From: Anastatus disparis
Taxonomy: Eukaryota; Arthropoda; Insecta; Hymenoptera; Eupelmidae
Assembly (NCBI GenBank): GCA_017163975.1
Contig: JAFFSR010000301.1
Span: 1,054,001 to 1,118,000, forward strand
DNA length: 64,000 nt
Direction: 5' to 3'
A model generated the notes under the pieces. That model saw only the letters and a program-made list of their open reading frames with translations. It did not search any database and had not been told where the DNA came from. Positions 44,162 to 55,698 of this stretch are shown here, in pieces (positions within the stretch are counted from its first letter, which is position 1; each line of letters opens with the position of its first letter). The position numbers and the translations under genes are program-made.

Positions 44162-45735
44162 ATGATTCATGAAGTGGAAGAGGAAGAACTACAACGATGT
44201 GCAAAAATCTATTATCCTCCTAGAACTGTTACTATGTCTATTGTCCACAATAATAATTTAGATAAAAATAGATATAATCTATCGACCTGTAATGAAGTTG
44301 CAATAGTATATGTTGAAGAAGACGATCTTCCTCCTATTGAATGTGATATTGTCATTTACTCTAAGTATGATGAATCAATTAGTATACCGACAATTAGCAA
44401 ACACGCAGATCCTATGACATATCCGTTTATTTATCCTCATGGTGGTTTTGAATGAATGCCAAATATAAAAAGTAAATTTAGAAAATTTATTATTTCTAAT
44501 TTGCAATTTTATAATTATAGATTTAGTGTTAGAAATGAATTTAATCCATACCTTATTTTAGGAAAAATTTCTCAACAGTTAATTGTTGATGCGTTTGTAA
44601 AAGTTGAAACCTCAAGATTATATTTCATATGAAAAAACCAAAACGTATTAAGAAGTGATTGTTACAAAGGTTTTATGGACTATTTACATAACAAAAAAGA
44701 ATTAGATTCATCAAAAATTGAAAAAATGGTCATATTACCATCAAACTTTACAGAAAGTCCACAAATTTTAAAACAAATTTACATTGACCCAATGACACTT
44801 GTAAATTATCATGGTAAACCTTACCTTTTTGTAACTATGACCTGTAACCCACATTGAAAAGAAAGAACTGAAAACTTGGAAATTTATGAAAATGGAATAG
44901 ATAGACTAGATATTATAACAAAAGTATTTTATCAAAAAGTAGAAGAATTCTAAAATTAAGTAATAAAAAAGGGAATATTAGGCAAATGTATTGCATATAC
45001 TTATGTAATCGAATTTGAAAAACAAGGATTACCGCATATGCATATGTTGTTATTCTTAGATAAAAATGATAAATTTGACATTTCTAAAAAAGTTGATAAA
45101 ATAATAAGTGCAGAAATCCCAAATAGAGATATTTACCCAAAATTATATAGTATTGTTAAACAATTTATTATACACAGTCCCTGTGGTATGCAAAATATAA
45201 ATTGTCCGTGTATGGGTAAGAATACGAAACAATGTACTGATAATTTTCCAAAAATATTTAATAATACAAGAATATTTAAATCAAACGAATATCCACTATA
45301 CAAACGTGAAAGTGATGGCATCAAAATAATTTTCAAAAATAAATTTACGAAAAGATTTACAGATAATGGATTTGTTGTTTCTTATAATTCTTTCTTATTA
45401 TTGAAATTTAATGTACACATAAACGTAGAAGTATGTTCCACTGTACAATGCATCAAATATTTATTTGAATACTGATATAAAGGTCATGATTGTGCATACA
45501 TTAAAATACATCAACTAAATATCGATTTTCAATTAGAAAATAAAGACACTTTTCAAAATGACAATAGTGAAAATGTTGAATATGAACATGACGAAATCCA
45601 ACAATACATTAATACATGATATTTTTGTCCACCTGAAGCAATGCACAGATGATTAGAATATCCTTTACATATTATTTCACATACTATAAAACGTCTAAGC
45701 GTTCATGAAGAAAATCAACAAAATGTATTTTTTTA
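44162..45735 (+). pseudogene. Helitron Rep (HUH) domain with six TGA and two TAA in frame
   Basis: One frame runs about 520 codons with TGA at 44453, 44630, 44855, 45473, 45617 and 45650 and TAA at 44951 and 44957. Conserved Rep landmarks: TYPFIYPHGGFE, LYFI-stop-KNQNVLRSD, FVTMTCNPH-stop-KER, YVIEFEKQGLPHMHMLLFLD (the HUH metal-binding histidines), IKYLFEY-stop-YKGHD (Tyr region) and PPEAMHR-stop-LEYPLH. The domain nicks and joins single strands in rolling-circle transposition. Strikingly, no TGG codon occurs in this frame. A LINE fragment interrupts the sequence after VHEENQQNVFFYF. Confidence 0.85.
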
Positions 45736-46230
45736 TTTTGACAGTAGTGGCCCATCCTCTAAGGATAGGTGATAAGCAAATGCAGATGATTTAAATACAT
45801 GAAGTGAGGGTGAATCGCGAAGCAGTGCAGGGAGACCGTTCCATAGTCGCGATGATGTGACCAGGAATGATCTCTGATAATACTGTTTGGATGAAAAACG
45901 AATGGTCAGAGGCCTTACATCACCCCTTAGCGCCCTCACTGGCTAGTTCCATATAAATCTGGAATATCAATAAGACAGCATATGCATTGAGAACATTTTA
46001 TACAAGAAAGAGGTTGTAAAATAGTTTCTTCTACCCGCTGTAGACAACCAGCCAAGCGAGAAACAATAAGCAAAAATGTTCTCACGCCTACCAACACCAT
46101 AAATGTAACGAATACCAGCATTAATGACTCTCTGCTGTCTCAGATTAAGCTCAGCAGAAAGATTGCCATAAACAAGAGAACAGGAGTCTATAAGGGGAAG
46201 AGCAATGCTTGAATGTGATGTTTTCTAACA
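45733..46230 (-). mobile_element. 5'-truncated LINE fragment (CR1/L2-like RT C-terminus) inside the Helitron
   Basis: Minus-strand frames read SSRLWNGLPALLRDSPSLHV then FKSSAFAYHLS, the C-terminal signature of many non-LTR reverse transcriptases. Upstream comes RYIYGVGRREH and KKLFYNLF-type sequence in another frame (about 45950-46150). Only the last 150-170 codons remain, frameshifted. It sits between the Rep and helicase parts and must be a secondary insertion. Confidence 0.7.
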
Positions 46231-46329
46231 GTAAAGGTTGTACTCATCCAAAAAAATAAAGCCTATAGAGCAGAGATAGTCTATAGAGCAGAGAAAGCCT
46301 ATAGAGCTGAAAAGTGGAATAGAAGTGGA

Positions 46330-47063
46330 ATGAAAAAAAAAAGAAAACCAATACTTAGTAGAATATACTTGGTAAGTCCGAAAGATAGAGAACGTTATTC
46401 TATTTGGTTATTACTATTACATGTTAAAGGAGCCACATCTTTTGAAGCTTTACATACTGTTGATGATGTGATGTACAATTCGTTTTATAAGGCAGCTAAG
46501 GCAAAACAATTAATTAATGAAGATGAAAAATGGGATAAATGTTTGGAAGAAGCATCTTCAACAGAATTCCCTTACGCTCTTTGTGAATTATTTGCTTTTA
46601 TTTGCTTTTTTCATAATCCTATAAATGCACGAGATTTATATGAAAAATATAAAGATAAGTTTTACCATCCTAAATACGAAAAAAATATAGGTGAGAATTT
46701 TGCATTGAATGTTATTAAAAATAATTTAAAAGTCAATGGATTTTAATTAAACGATTTTAATTTACCTAACATAAGCACGTTTATAGAAGAAGATAACGAT
46801 GAAACAATTTTAAATTATAATAATAATAATATTCTTAATGAATCAGAAAGTGTTTGGAAGAAGCATCTTCAACAGAATTCCCTTACGCTCTTTGTCAATT
46901 ATTTGCTTTTATTTGCTTTTTTCATAATCCTATAAATGCACGAGATTTATATGAAAAATATAAAGATAAGTTTTACCATCCTGAATACAAAAAAAATATA
47001 GGTAAAAATTTCGCATTGAATGTTATTAAAAGTAATTTAAAAGTCAATGGATTTTAATTAAAC
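46330..47063 (+). pseudogene. Helitron region between Rep and helicase, with 311-bp tandem duplication
   Basis: The frame from 46330 reads SRIYLVSPKDRERYSIWLLL, HVKGATSFEALHTVDDVMYN and EKWDKCLEEASSTEFPYALC, the usual segment joining Rep to the helicase in Helitrons, with TGG used for Trp. Sequence 46542-46852 is repeated in tandem at 46853-47160 with about ten differences; the join changes frame, so the second copy starts out of register. TAA 46744 also ends the first copy. Confidence 0.8.
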
Positions 47064-47160
47064 GATTTTAATTTACCTAACATAAGCACGTTTATAGAAG
47101 AAGATAACGATGAAACAATTTTAAATCATAATAATAATAATATTCTTAATGAATCAGAAA
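46542..47160. repeat. 311-bp tandem duplication in Helitron coding sequence
   Basis: Both copies start GTTTGGAAGAAGCATCTTCA and end CTTAATGAATCAGAAA. Few differences imply duplication after the element began to decay. Confidence 0.85.
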
Positions 47161-48509
47161 TAAAAATAAATCCTTTAAATGATAAGCAAAGGCAAATATT
47201 CAACTCTACTATAAAAAGTTAAAGCAAACAAAGTAAAGTAAAATATATTTTTATAGATGGACCAGGTGAAAGTGGAAAAAGTTATTTACTTAAAGTTTTA
47301 ATAGCTTATTTTAAATATCACACTATATATTATTTATGTGTAGCTTGGGCAGGTATAGCAGCAAATTCATCAGTTGATGGAAAAACAGTGCATACAACAT
47401 TTAAACTACCGTTAAATATAACAGATTGTGCAACTTGTAATGTTAAGCCTAATTCTGCAGAAGGCAAACAATTAAAGGAAACACAAATAATTATTTGGGA
47501 TAAAATATCCATGACTTCAAAATTTGCTTTTGAAGCAATTGATTGTCTTTTTCAAGATTTATGCGATTTAAACCAAACCTTCGGTGGTAAAACTGTGATT
47601 GTATCAGGAGATTTTAGGCAAACATTACCAATTGTTTGACATGGAAGACGTATCAATATTATTGAACATTCAGTGAAATTTAGTTTATTATGGCAGAATT
47701 TTAAGCAAACAAAGTTAAATGAAAATCCGCGAGTTTCGGATAATGATAATAATTTCAAACAATGGTTATTAGATATGGGTGAAGGAAAATACAGCAATGT
47801 TTTTGAAGATGATAATGAACTAAGTGCTATACCAGATAATTTTATCATAAAAGAAAAGTTTGTCGAAGAAATATTCGAAAAAGCAATAAAAATAAACAAT
47901 ACGAATCTAACGGTAAAAGTTATTTTGGCTCCTAAAAATAATGATTTCACTGAAATCAATAATAATGTTTGGAATTTAATGGAAGGAAATCATGTTGAAT
48001 ATTTAAATATTGATACAGCTGAAGATGATAAGAATGAAAATTTAGATATTATGTAACCTACAGAATTTTTAAATAAGTCAGCTCCTAATGGACTTCCACT
48101 ACATAAATTACATTTAGAAGTAAGGGCTATCATAATACTTTTGAGAAATTTAAATGTCAATGAGGGACTTTGTAATGGAACAAGGTTGATAGTGACAAAA
48201 TCGCTTAAATATTCCATTCAAGCGGAATCAGCAACTGCGCAAAACAAAGGTAAATTAGTTTTCATTCCAAGAATAAGTTTATCTCCATCTACGGAAGAAA
48301 TTCCTTTTGATATGCAACGAAAAAGGTTTTCTATTAGATTAGGTTTTGCGATGATTATTATTAAATCTCAAAAAAAAGTTGGTGTTTATTTGCCGTCACC
48401 AGTTTTCAGTTATGGCCAATAATATGTTGCTCTTTCAAGGACAACGCTATTGTCAACGGCGAAAATGAAAATTAACAGAACACAATTTATAAAAAAATAT
48501 TGTTTGTAA
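47161..48509 (+). pseudogene. Helitron PIF1-type helicase, degraded
   Basis: The frame begins KINPLNDKQRQIFNSTI, then TAA, then Walker A FIDGPGESGKSYLL (relatives have GPGGTGKT), AWAGIAANSSVDGKTVHTTF, Walker B-like IIIWDKISM (normally a DE), GGKTVIVSGDFRQTLPIV then TGA 47637. It continues through LLWQNFKQTKL, GLCNGTRLIV and FSYGQ-stop-YVALSRT to about 48509. Further stops are TAA 48054 and TAA 48420. PIF1-family helicases unwind DNA 5' to 3' and drive Helitron transposition. Altered Walker motifs add to the evidence of death. The element's 3' hairpin and CTRR end are not found. Confidence 0.88.
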
Positions 48510-48637
48510 AGAGATATTGTAAAGAATATGTCAAAAGATATTGTATATATTAATGCTTTAGATTGTGTAATAGTTGAACTCGAATATATAATAAAAAAAA
48601 TAATATTCACTAAAATATAAAATATTTAATATATATA

Positions 48638-49070
48638 AATATTGGGCCCAAAAAATATAAGAATCAAAAAAATATTGGGCCCAAAAAAATATGGAGCCCG
48701 AGAAAATATAAGAATCAAAAGAATATTGGGCCCAAAAAAATTATAAGAATAAAAAAATATTAGGCCCAAAAAATATAGAGCCCAAGAAAATATCAGAATC
48801 AAAAAAATATAGATCCCAAGAAAATAGAACCAAAAATATATTAGACCCAAAAAAATATAGGGACCAAAAAAATATTGTACCTAAAAAAATTAAGGCCCAA
48901 AAAAATAAGGCTCAAAAAAATAAATAGTCCAAGAAAATATAAGGATGAAAACAAGGGACCAAAAATGGGCATTAAATAAAAATATAAGGCCCGAAATAAT
49001 ATAAGGCCGAAAAAAATATGGCCCAAAAAGAAGCTTATGACTAATGACTACTAATTATATAGGACCCAAT
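48638..49070. repeat. Satellite-like GGGCCCAAAAAAATAT array
   Basis: About 20 degenerate units of 16-24 bp combine a GGGCCC-type palindrome (also GAGCCC, GGACC, AGGCCC) with A-rich linker (AAAAAAATAT or AAAATATAAGAATC). Long minus-strand frames here are composition artefacts (Phe/Leu/Ile/Tyr-rich). It starts directly after the Helitron remnant. Confidence 0.8.
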
Positions 49071-49700
49071 AAAAGATCGCATATCTTATTACCAAAAGAT
49101 TAGACACAGTTAAGAAATGCGGAGAACAGGAAAACTGCAGAACCGGAGAAACGGAAAAAAAGTGGTTTTACTTTAATATAATATAGGACTTTGTGAAGTA
49201 AAAAGATGTTATTAAGTCTAAAATGAAGTTGTCACATCGCGCTAAAATTTTTTCATATTTTTCCTCTCCTTTTTAAAAAGAAAATTTTTTTTCCTTTTAC
49301 TTTCCTCTCATAAATATTTTGTCGCCACTCAAAAATTTTCCAAAAACCTTTCTAACATTTTCTTACGACCCGAAGATAATTTTTATATTTTCTTTTCCTA
49401 AATTTCCAAAATTCTTTTATTACTACCATATGCCTCTCTGCTTAAAAAAATTTCAGTTTAAATAGTTTAAAATCATTATTTACAAAATATATTTTTTTTT
49501 TCTTAAAAAATAATTTTCTTCTAAAAACTCATTACTTTGTTCTCACATCATTTGTAAGAATAGATATAATTTTACCAGAAAGAACACCATTTTTTTTATA
49601 AATAAATAAAAGCAACAGTCAACGTCTTGTGTTTTCAATCATCTTTAATTTGAAGTTATTATTAATTTTATCATTAGTTAATTGATAAAACATGCGTATT
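49071..49700. other. AT-rich non-coding spacer
   Basis: No gene or clear repeat. Polypyrimidine-rich stretches (TTTTTTCCTTTTACTTTCC-like) at about 49250-49320. Confidence 0.4.
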
Positions 49701-51567
49701 CCACATAGCACGTAAGCTTCCTGTAAGCTTCCAGGAAGCTTCCGTGTAAGGTTCGAAATCTTACAGGAAGCTTTCATGGGAAGCTTCCTGTAAGCTAAAA
49801 ATGTCTGGGACAAACTAGCTGTCAGAAATATTCCGAGAAAGATTGTTATAATCTTCTAATGAATCTTTTAGGAAACTTTCCCGAAAAACGATGGTAAGCT
49901 TCCAAGGAATCTGAATAAAAGATTACAGTAAAATATTTACAAAGCTTTCTTGAGTCCTACATACATGTTCCTTGAAACCTTATAAAAAGCTTCCATGGAA
50001 GCTTCCAGTAAGCTTAAAATGTCTGGGACAAACTAGCTGTCAGAAATATTCCCAAAAAGATTGTTGTAATCTTCTAGGGAACCTTTTAGGAAGCTTTCTC
50101 GTAAGACGTTGGTAAACTTCCAAGAAATCTAAATAAAAGATTTTGGTAAGATATTTATAAAGCTTTTGTGAGTCTTACATATAGGTTCCTTTAAATCTTA
50201 CAGGAAGATTTCATAGAAGCTTTCAGTAAGATTAAGATGTATGGAAAAAATTAATTGTCAGAAATATTTTAAGGAAAGTTGTTGCGTAATATTTTAGGGA
50301 ACCTTTAAGGAAGCTTTAACGAAAGATTACAGTAAGCTTTCAAGAAATCTTAATAATAAATTCTAGTAAGATAACTACTAAGCTTCTAGAATCTGATACA
50401 TTTTTATAGATTTATTTTATCGTCCATTTAACTTACAAATTATTTTATACAGTAAATAATTAACATTATTATGCACATAATTCATAAAACGCAAGAAAAA
50501 TTTTCGACCTGATGTGGGTTCAAACCCATGAGCTACAAATTACGAAGTATTAACGCTACTTATTACGCTACGGTACGCTTGTTATGAACACAGATCATTT
50601 CTTATTTATAAAGTTTACGTAACATAAACTTTGTCTTTTATATTCTTTTCAGCATTTGTAAAATTAAATGAAACAGTTAATTAATAGTAAGTTATTAATA
50701 ATTATTAAAAATAATTAGAGGTCAGTATAACTTTTTTTTTTATTAAAAAATTAATTTTTTTATACAACTGAAAATATTTTGTGAAAATAATATCTAATTA
50801 ATTTACTTAATTATTAATACTTCAATTATCCTACAGAATAAATCTAATTTTTTTACTGCAAAAAACAGTTTTATATAATTTTTCATCGAAAAAATTATTA
50901 ATAATTTGTTGCGCATTTCTAAATTATTTTTCTTGTATAAAAAAAATAATTTTCAGTTAGAAAATTTTGTATTATAAAACTAATTATCAATCAATCTATT
51001 ATTTACATAAATGTTTATTAATTATTTAAAACCATATAAAAAGAAGATTTAAAATGTCTACTTTACCGACATTTCCTTTTTCGTTCCGAGAAATATCCCA
51101 TAAAATGTTGTTGAAAAGTAACATATACCTTTCTTGGAAGCCAACTGGAAGCTTTCTGTGTTACCAAACTGATAAACCTCACAGGAAGCTTACAGTTATG
51201 TTATATGCAAGATTTAATTAACGTTTCGTGGAATATTCCTTAAACATTTACATGAAGCTTTCACGAAAGTGTTCTGAGTTAGCTTACTAGTGAATCTTTT
51301 AGGAAGCTTACTGCAATCTTTCTAGTTAGTTTACTTGAAACCTTTGCTAATCCATTTATCAAGACTTTTGCGTAAGGTAAAGTACAGGAAGATAGCAAAA
51401 AGATTCCACGGAATATTACACGTAAATATTCAGGAAGCATTTTTTGGACTTATATTATGCTTACTGTAAGCTTATGTTAATTTTCGAAAAGGTGAATGGA
51501 AGCTTCCACTGGAATATTATATAAAAGTTTCGTGGAAAGCTTCCTTATAAGCTTTTATGCTATGTGG
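49701..51567. mobile_element. CCACATAGCAC-ended element with AAGCTTCC arrays, second copy
   Basis: Starts CCACATAGCACGTAAGCTTC and ends ATGCTATGTGG. Both ends contain dozens of degenerate AAGCTTCC/GGAAGCTT decamers; the left half also shows a roughly 250-bp higher-order repeat (AATGTCTGGGACAAACTAGC at about 49800 and 50016). A tRNA-like stretch lies near 50500-50590. No transposase. Same family as 17271-19574. Confidence 0.6.
50500..50590 (-). other. tRNA-like sequence (degenerate)
   Basis: On the minus strand TAGCGTAATAAGTAGCG resembles an A box and CATGGGTTTGAACCCACAT a B box/T arm; the T-stem does not fold canonically. Probable tRNA relic within an AAGCTTCC element. Confidence 0.3.
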
Positions 51568-52010
51568 GTGGTCTTTGCATGAATCTTTAATGAAAGGTTC
51601 CATTAATGTTTCATAAAAGATTACGTGAAAGCGTTTATTAACCTTTCTTGAAAGATTCCCGAAAGCTTTGGACGTAACCTCACTAATAAATCTTTCATTA
51701 AGCTTGCAGTTATCTACTATGAAAAATTCTATCTAAAGTAAGCGAAATATTCCATGAAAAAAGGCATGAATCTTTTTAGAAAGCTTCCTGACAGCTTCCA
51801 CGATTACCTAACTGGTGAATTTTTCGGGAAGCTTACAGTAATATTTTCCAATATCTTCCATGTAACCTTTGCGTATTCATCTATGGAAGATTTTCTGTAA
51901 GGTTACTGTAAGATTCCATAAAGATTTTAGGGAATATTGCACGTTAGCATTCAGTTTACTTCTTTTTAGATTACATTTAGCTTACTGTAAGCTTTCATGT
52001 AAAAAAAAAT
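51568..52010. repeat. Further AAGCTTCC/AAAGGTTCC degenerate repeats
   Basis: Directly after the second element the same style of decamer repeats continues (GAAAGGTTCC, AAAGATTCC, GGAAGCTTAC), fading out at about 52000. Probably the end of another, disrupted family member; its far terminus may be the CTATGTGGG at 55066-55072. Confidence 0.5.
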
Positions 52011-54487
52011 TTAATATCTTTTTCTCTTTTTCAGGAATATTTAAAAATATTAAAGATTTTAAAATGTCTATAACCTTTTCTAGTTACGTGATAATTCATT
52101 CATCTTGTATCTATTTGTACATATTATTAATTTTTCATTGATAAACAATTTTGATAAAATACGAGAAATCTGTAAGTTTTCAAAATGTGGCTTGGAAATT
52201 CACAGATTTTTTATTTAAGGAGCCTATTAACTTGAATCAATCATTTTAAATAATAAGAAATATTTACATCTAAATCAATTGATTTGATAAACAATGAATG
52301 GAATCTATAATAAGAAATTTAAATCAATTAATTTAAATCAATATGTTAGTTAATAATTTAATAAAATATGTAAAATTATTATATACATTATCTATTTAAA
52401 AAACGTATATTGTATTATAAGATTTAAACTTTAAAATTTTATTTATATCAATCTTTTTATCTATACTTTCATCTTTATTTTTCATTCGAAACAAATATCT
52501 TGTAAAAGAAATCTAATATTTAGTTATAACTATCATTAAACTTATAAATGTATATTTTGTCTTATATTTTTACTTATAAATCAACTACTTTTATCTCTGA
52601 ATTTAAGGTATGAAAACATATATTGTCTGACATGTATTCCTAAAACTAATTTCAGTTTTCACACAAAAAAAAAATCTTTAAAAACAAAAAAAAGGGGGAA
52701 AGTTACATACTTTCATCCAAATGCAACATAAATCAATATTCAAATGAATATTTGAACTTCTGAACTAATTTAGAAAATGTATTGCAAGAATAAAAAGAAA
52801 ACTATCATAAAAGTCTTTATTATAAGAAAAAATAACTTTATTATAAGTTCTATGTAGAATGAGAGAACATAGTTCAATTTTCATTCTAGACTCTAAGGTT
52901 ATTTAGAGAACATATTTGTCAAAATAAAGACAAAAATTACAGACAAAAGCAGAACATTTTTGAGAAATTGAAATAATAACTTAACATTTTGGCTTAACTA
53001 ATAAAGTTACTTTTTACTCATGTTAGATCTCTTATTATATTCTTAAAACTTGTAGCTTTTAAAAAAATGTCAAAATAAATTACGATAATTTGTACATACA
53101 TAAAAAATTAAAAAAAAAAAAAAAAAAACTTATATATTTTTAATTTATATATTTTTAATTAGTTTTAACTATTTTTTTTATGTATTTAGCTATTTTAATT
53201 TTGTACCAAACTTCCGTTTAGACAAACTAGTTTTGTCTCTGTAAGGATTTCCATTGTAACCTATACTTCGTATAGGATTTTATTTATGGTTGAATAAATA
53301 AATAAATAAATATAGCCACATCTAATGTATTAAGTGAAAATATTTTAATTAGAAATTAGAAAATTTTTCTTTTTATTGCTTAGTTGTCACCTGCGCAATT
53401 ATCTTAAGCCGGGAGGGAAGTGAATGAATATTCACTTATATATTCACTTTATTTTTAAACAATTATAAGAATCTATAAATTATAACAGATTGTTATTTAT
53501 ACAATTGAAAAGAAAAAAAAACTTGAAGAGCAAAAATATCTTATTTTTCAACTTGAAGAATTGTGATTATCATGATAAATCGAATATTATTTTATACTAT
53601 TTAGTAGTTATTTTTACAAAGAATTTTATTCGCTATTTTTGCTATAAAATATCTCATAAGCTATAATACAAAACTCTATTCGTAAAGAAATTTTGAAATG
53701 TATAAATTAAATTAATTTAAAAGTATTTATAAGCAAAATGATGAATAATTTAAGACAATCTATATTACAAGTTTGAAATAATAATATAATTTAAGAATTT
53801 CCCATTTTGCTTATATCCCATTACCAATACTCATACATTACTTAACAATTATATAATAGAATAATATATCGAATAATTGTATGAAGACATTCAAATAAAA
53901 TATTTTTATATTAAAATAGATTTAAGATATTTATGTAAATTGATCAATAACTGCAAAAATTGTTATTACATTAAAATTGTTTCTTTTGTTGCTTCTCGTA
54001 CCGATAAGCAACATCTTGAGCCCCAAGGTGCTACGTCACGACGTATCTTTTATTTCAAAATTTATTATTCCAAAAATATGCAGTTATTGATCAATCAACT
54101 AATTTACCTTAGCAAGCATATTGTAAAATTAAGTCATATGTTAAGATACAAAGTAAAGTGCAATGCGATTTACAGAATCAACAAAATAAGAACAATTACG
54201 AAGACTACATGAACCAGATTTACCACGTTAACCATATCATTCAATAAGAATCAAAATGCATAATAAGCATTGCTCCATTGATTGACATCAATTCAAAATT
54301 TAAATTATAAAACAATTATTCTTAAACAAAAGCAGGAAGGCGCACTTTAAAGCAGACACTTTTTCAAAGCACTTTATCAAAGAATTTCTACAAGGACTTC
54401 AAAGATACAATTATCACAACTATATTTCTCACACTATAAAATTATTCAAATATTCAGTTTATTATAATAGTAACAAATAAAATCTCT
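52011..54487. other. AT-rich non-coding stretch
   Basis: No gene supported. A LINE-like 3' tail occurs at 53160-53310; an unexplained GC-richer patch (CTTGAGCCCCAAGGTGCTAC) at about 54015. ORFs here are short and unconserved in appearance. Confidence 0.4.
53160..53312 (+). repeat. Probable LINE 3' tail with TAAA microsatellite
   Basis: GTAAGGATTTCCATTGTAAC, then GGATTTTATTTATGGTTGAA running into (TAAA)n. This composition is typical of 3' ends of insect non-LTR retrotransposons. No coding part is visible upstream. Confidence 0.35.
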
Positions 54488-54554
54488 ATGATTAAAATAT
54501 TAAATCAAGTGTACTTATTTACTGTCTGCCTGTATCTACTACACCGAAATCAAG
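54488..54554 (+). CDS. Candidate first coding exon with signal peptide
   Basis: ATG 54488 encodes MIKILNQVYLFTVCLYLLHR followed by NQ and a consensus 5' splice donor (CAAG|GTAAGA at 54555). A short basic N-terminus plus a hydrophobic core is a classic signal peptide. The upstream 150 bases are less AT-extreme and include TATAAAA near 54435. No downstream exon could be identified in the window, so the product, perhaps a small secreted protein, is unknown. Could be chance. Confidence 0.35.
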
Positions 54555-54784
54555 GTAAGATCATTACAATTATATTTTTATCTATATTTCCTTTTCAATT
54601 CAAGTATATTTAATCGTGAGAACGATTCATATCAATTAAAATTGGTAGAGCTTTTCTATCACTAGACTTAACTTTCAAATTGAACATTTTTAAATCAAAC
54701 TTTTAATATTATAATTAAACATATTTTCCTCATCACAACAACAATATAATAAATCATTAATTCCGTCCTGGTGTAAAGCCAGGA

Positions 54785-55072
54785 CTTAACGCTCACAATC
54801 TTACATGTAACTTTTCTGGATCCATTCATGGAAGCTTGGCTGAAAGGTTACTGTAAGATTTTAAAAAGATCTTGTGAAATATTTCACGTAAGCTTTCATT
54901 AGCCATTTATTCATGCTTACGTTTAGCTTACTTTTAGATTACATGAAATATTACAATGCAATATTAATGAAAGATTCAGTAAGCTTACAGAAAAGCTAAT
55001 GGAAGCTTCCGTTGGAATATTACATGGAAGTTTCATGGGAAGCTTCCTTGGAAGCTTTCGTGCTATGTGGGA
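54785..55072. repeat. AAGCTTCC-family terminus, third locus
   Basis: Degenerate GGAAGCTTCC-type decamers end in GGAAGCTTTCGTGCTATGTGGG, the family terminus in the orientation of a right end. The matching left end is not certain. Confidence 0.6.
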
Positions 55073-55698
55073 TTATAATAAGTAACTAAAATTCTTAACA
55101 TTTTTACTTTTAATTATAAAATCAAATCTATGTGCCGACATATGTGTGTGTATATATATATGTATATTTACATGTTATTTATTACTTTTATTAATTTTTT
55201 CTTTTTATTCAACTAAAGCAAAAACAATTAATTGAGAACATATATGTATATGTATATACAAATATGCACACCCACGTAAGGACATGTCAATGCGTTCAAT
55301 TAGGATAAGATTTAATTCTACATGTTATTATTTAATAGATAAATTCCTTATATTACTCATCACTTTGTTATTGAATATTATTACTAATTATAGAATAAGT
55401 TACTAATAACATTTATAAAATTTACTAATTAATTCTATTTACTATTAAAAGTTCATTACCAATCTATCTTTCTAGTAATAATATTATTCATTTAATTTTA
55501 TTGCTTTTTATTGTTCACAAATATTTAGATTAAGTTGCGATTATTATTAATTAATTTAGTTATCTTATAAATTAAGTTAATCGTAGATTTTTATTAGATT
55601 AATATGCGCTTATTTTACATTTTTTTATTTTTTAATTTACTTTAAGTTTATTTTATAGCACACTGTGTCCTAAATCCGCATTTGGACACACAGCTGTC
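55073..55698. other. AT-rich spacer with short TA/TG runs
   Basis: No gene seen. A hairpin (TGTGTCC...GGACACA) occurs at about 55667-55692 next to the following TIR element. Confidence 0.4.

Noticed and set aside
48626..49026. Minus-strand ORFs rich in Phe, Leu and Ile over the GGGCCC array
   Set aside because: They are translations of a short-period repeat; no independent coding evidence.
53877..54212. 111-codon ORF with a GC-richer patch
   Set aside because: No domain; AT-driven Lys/Ile/Tyr composition; no splice or promoter support.
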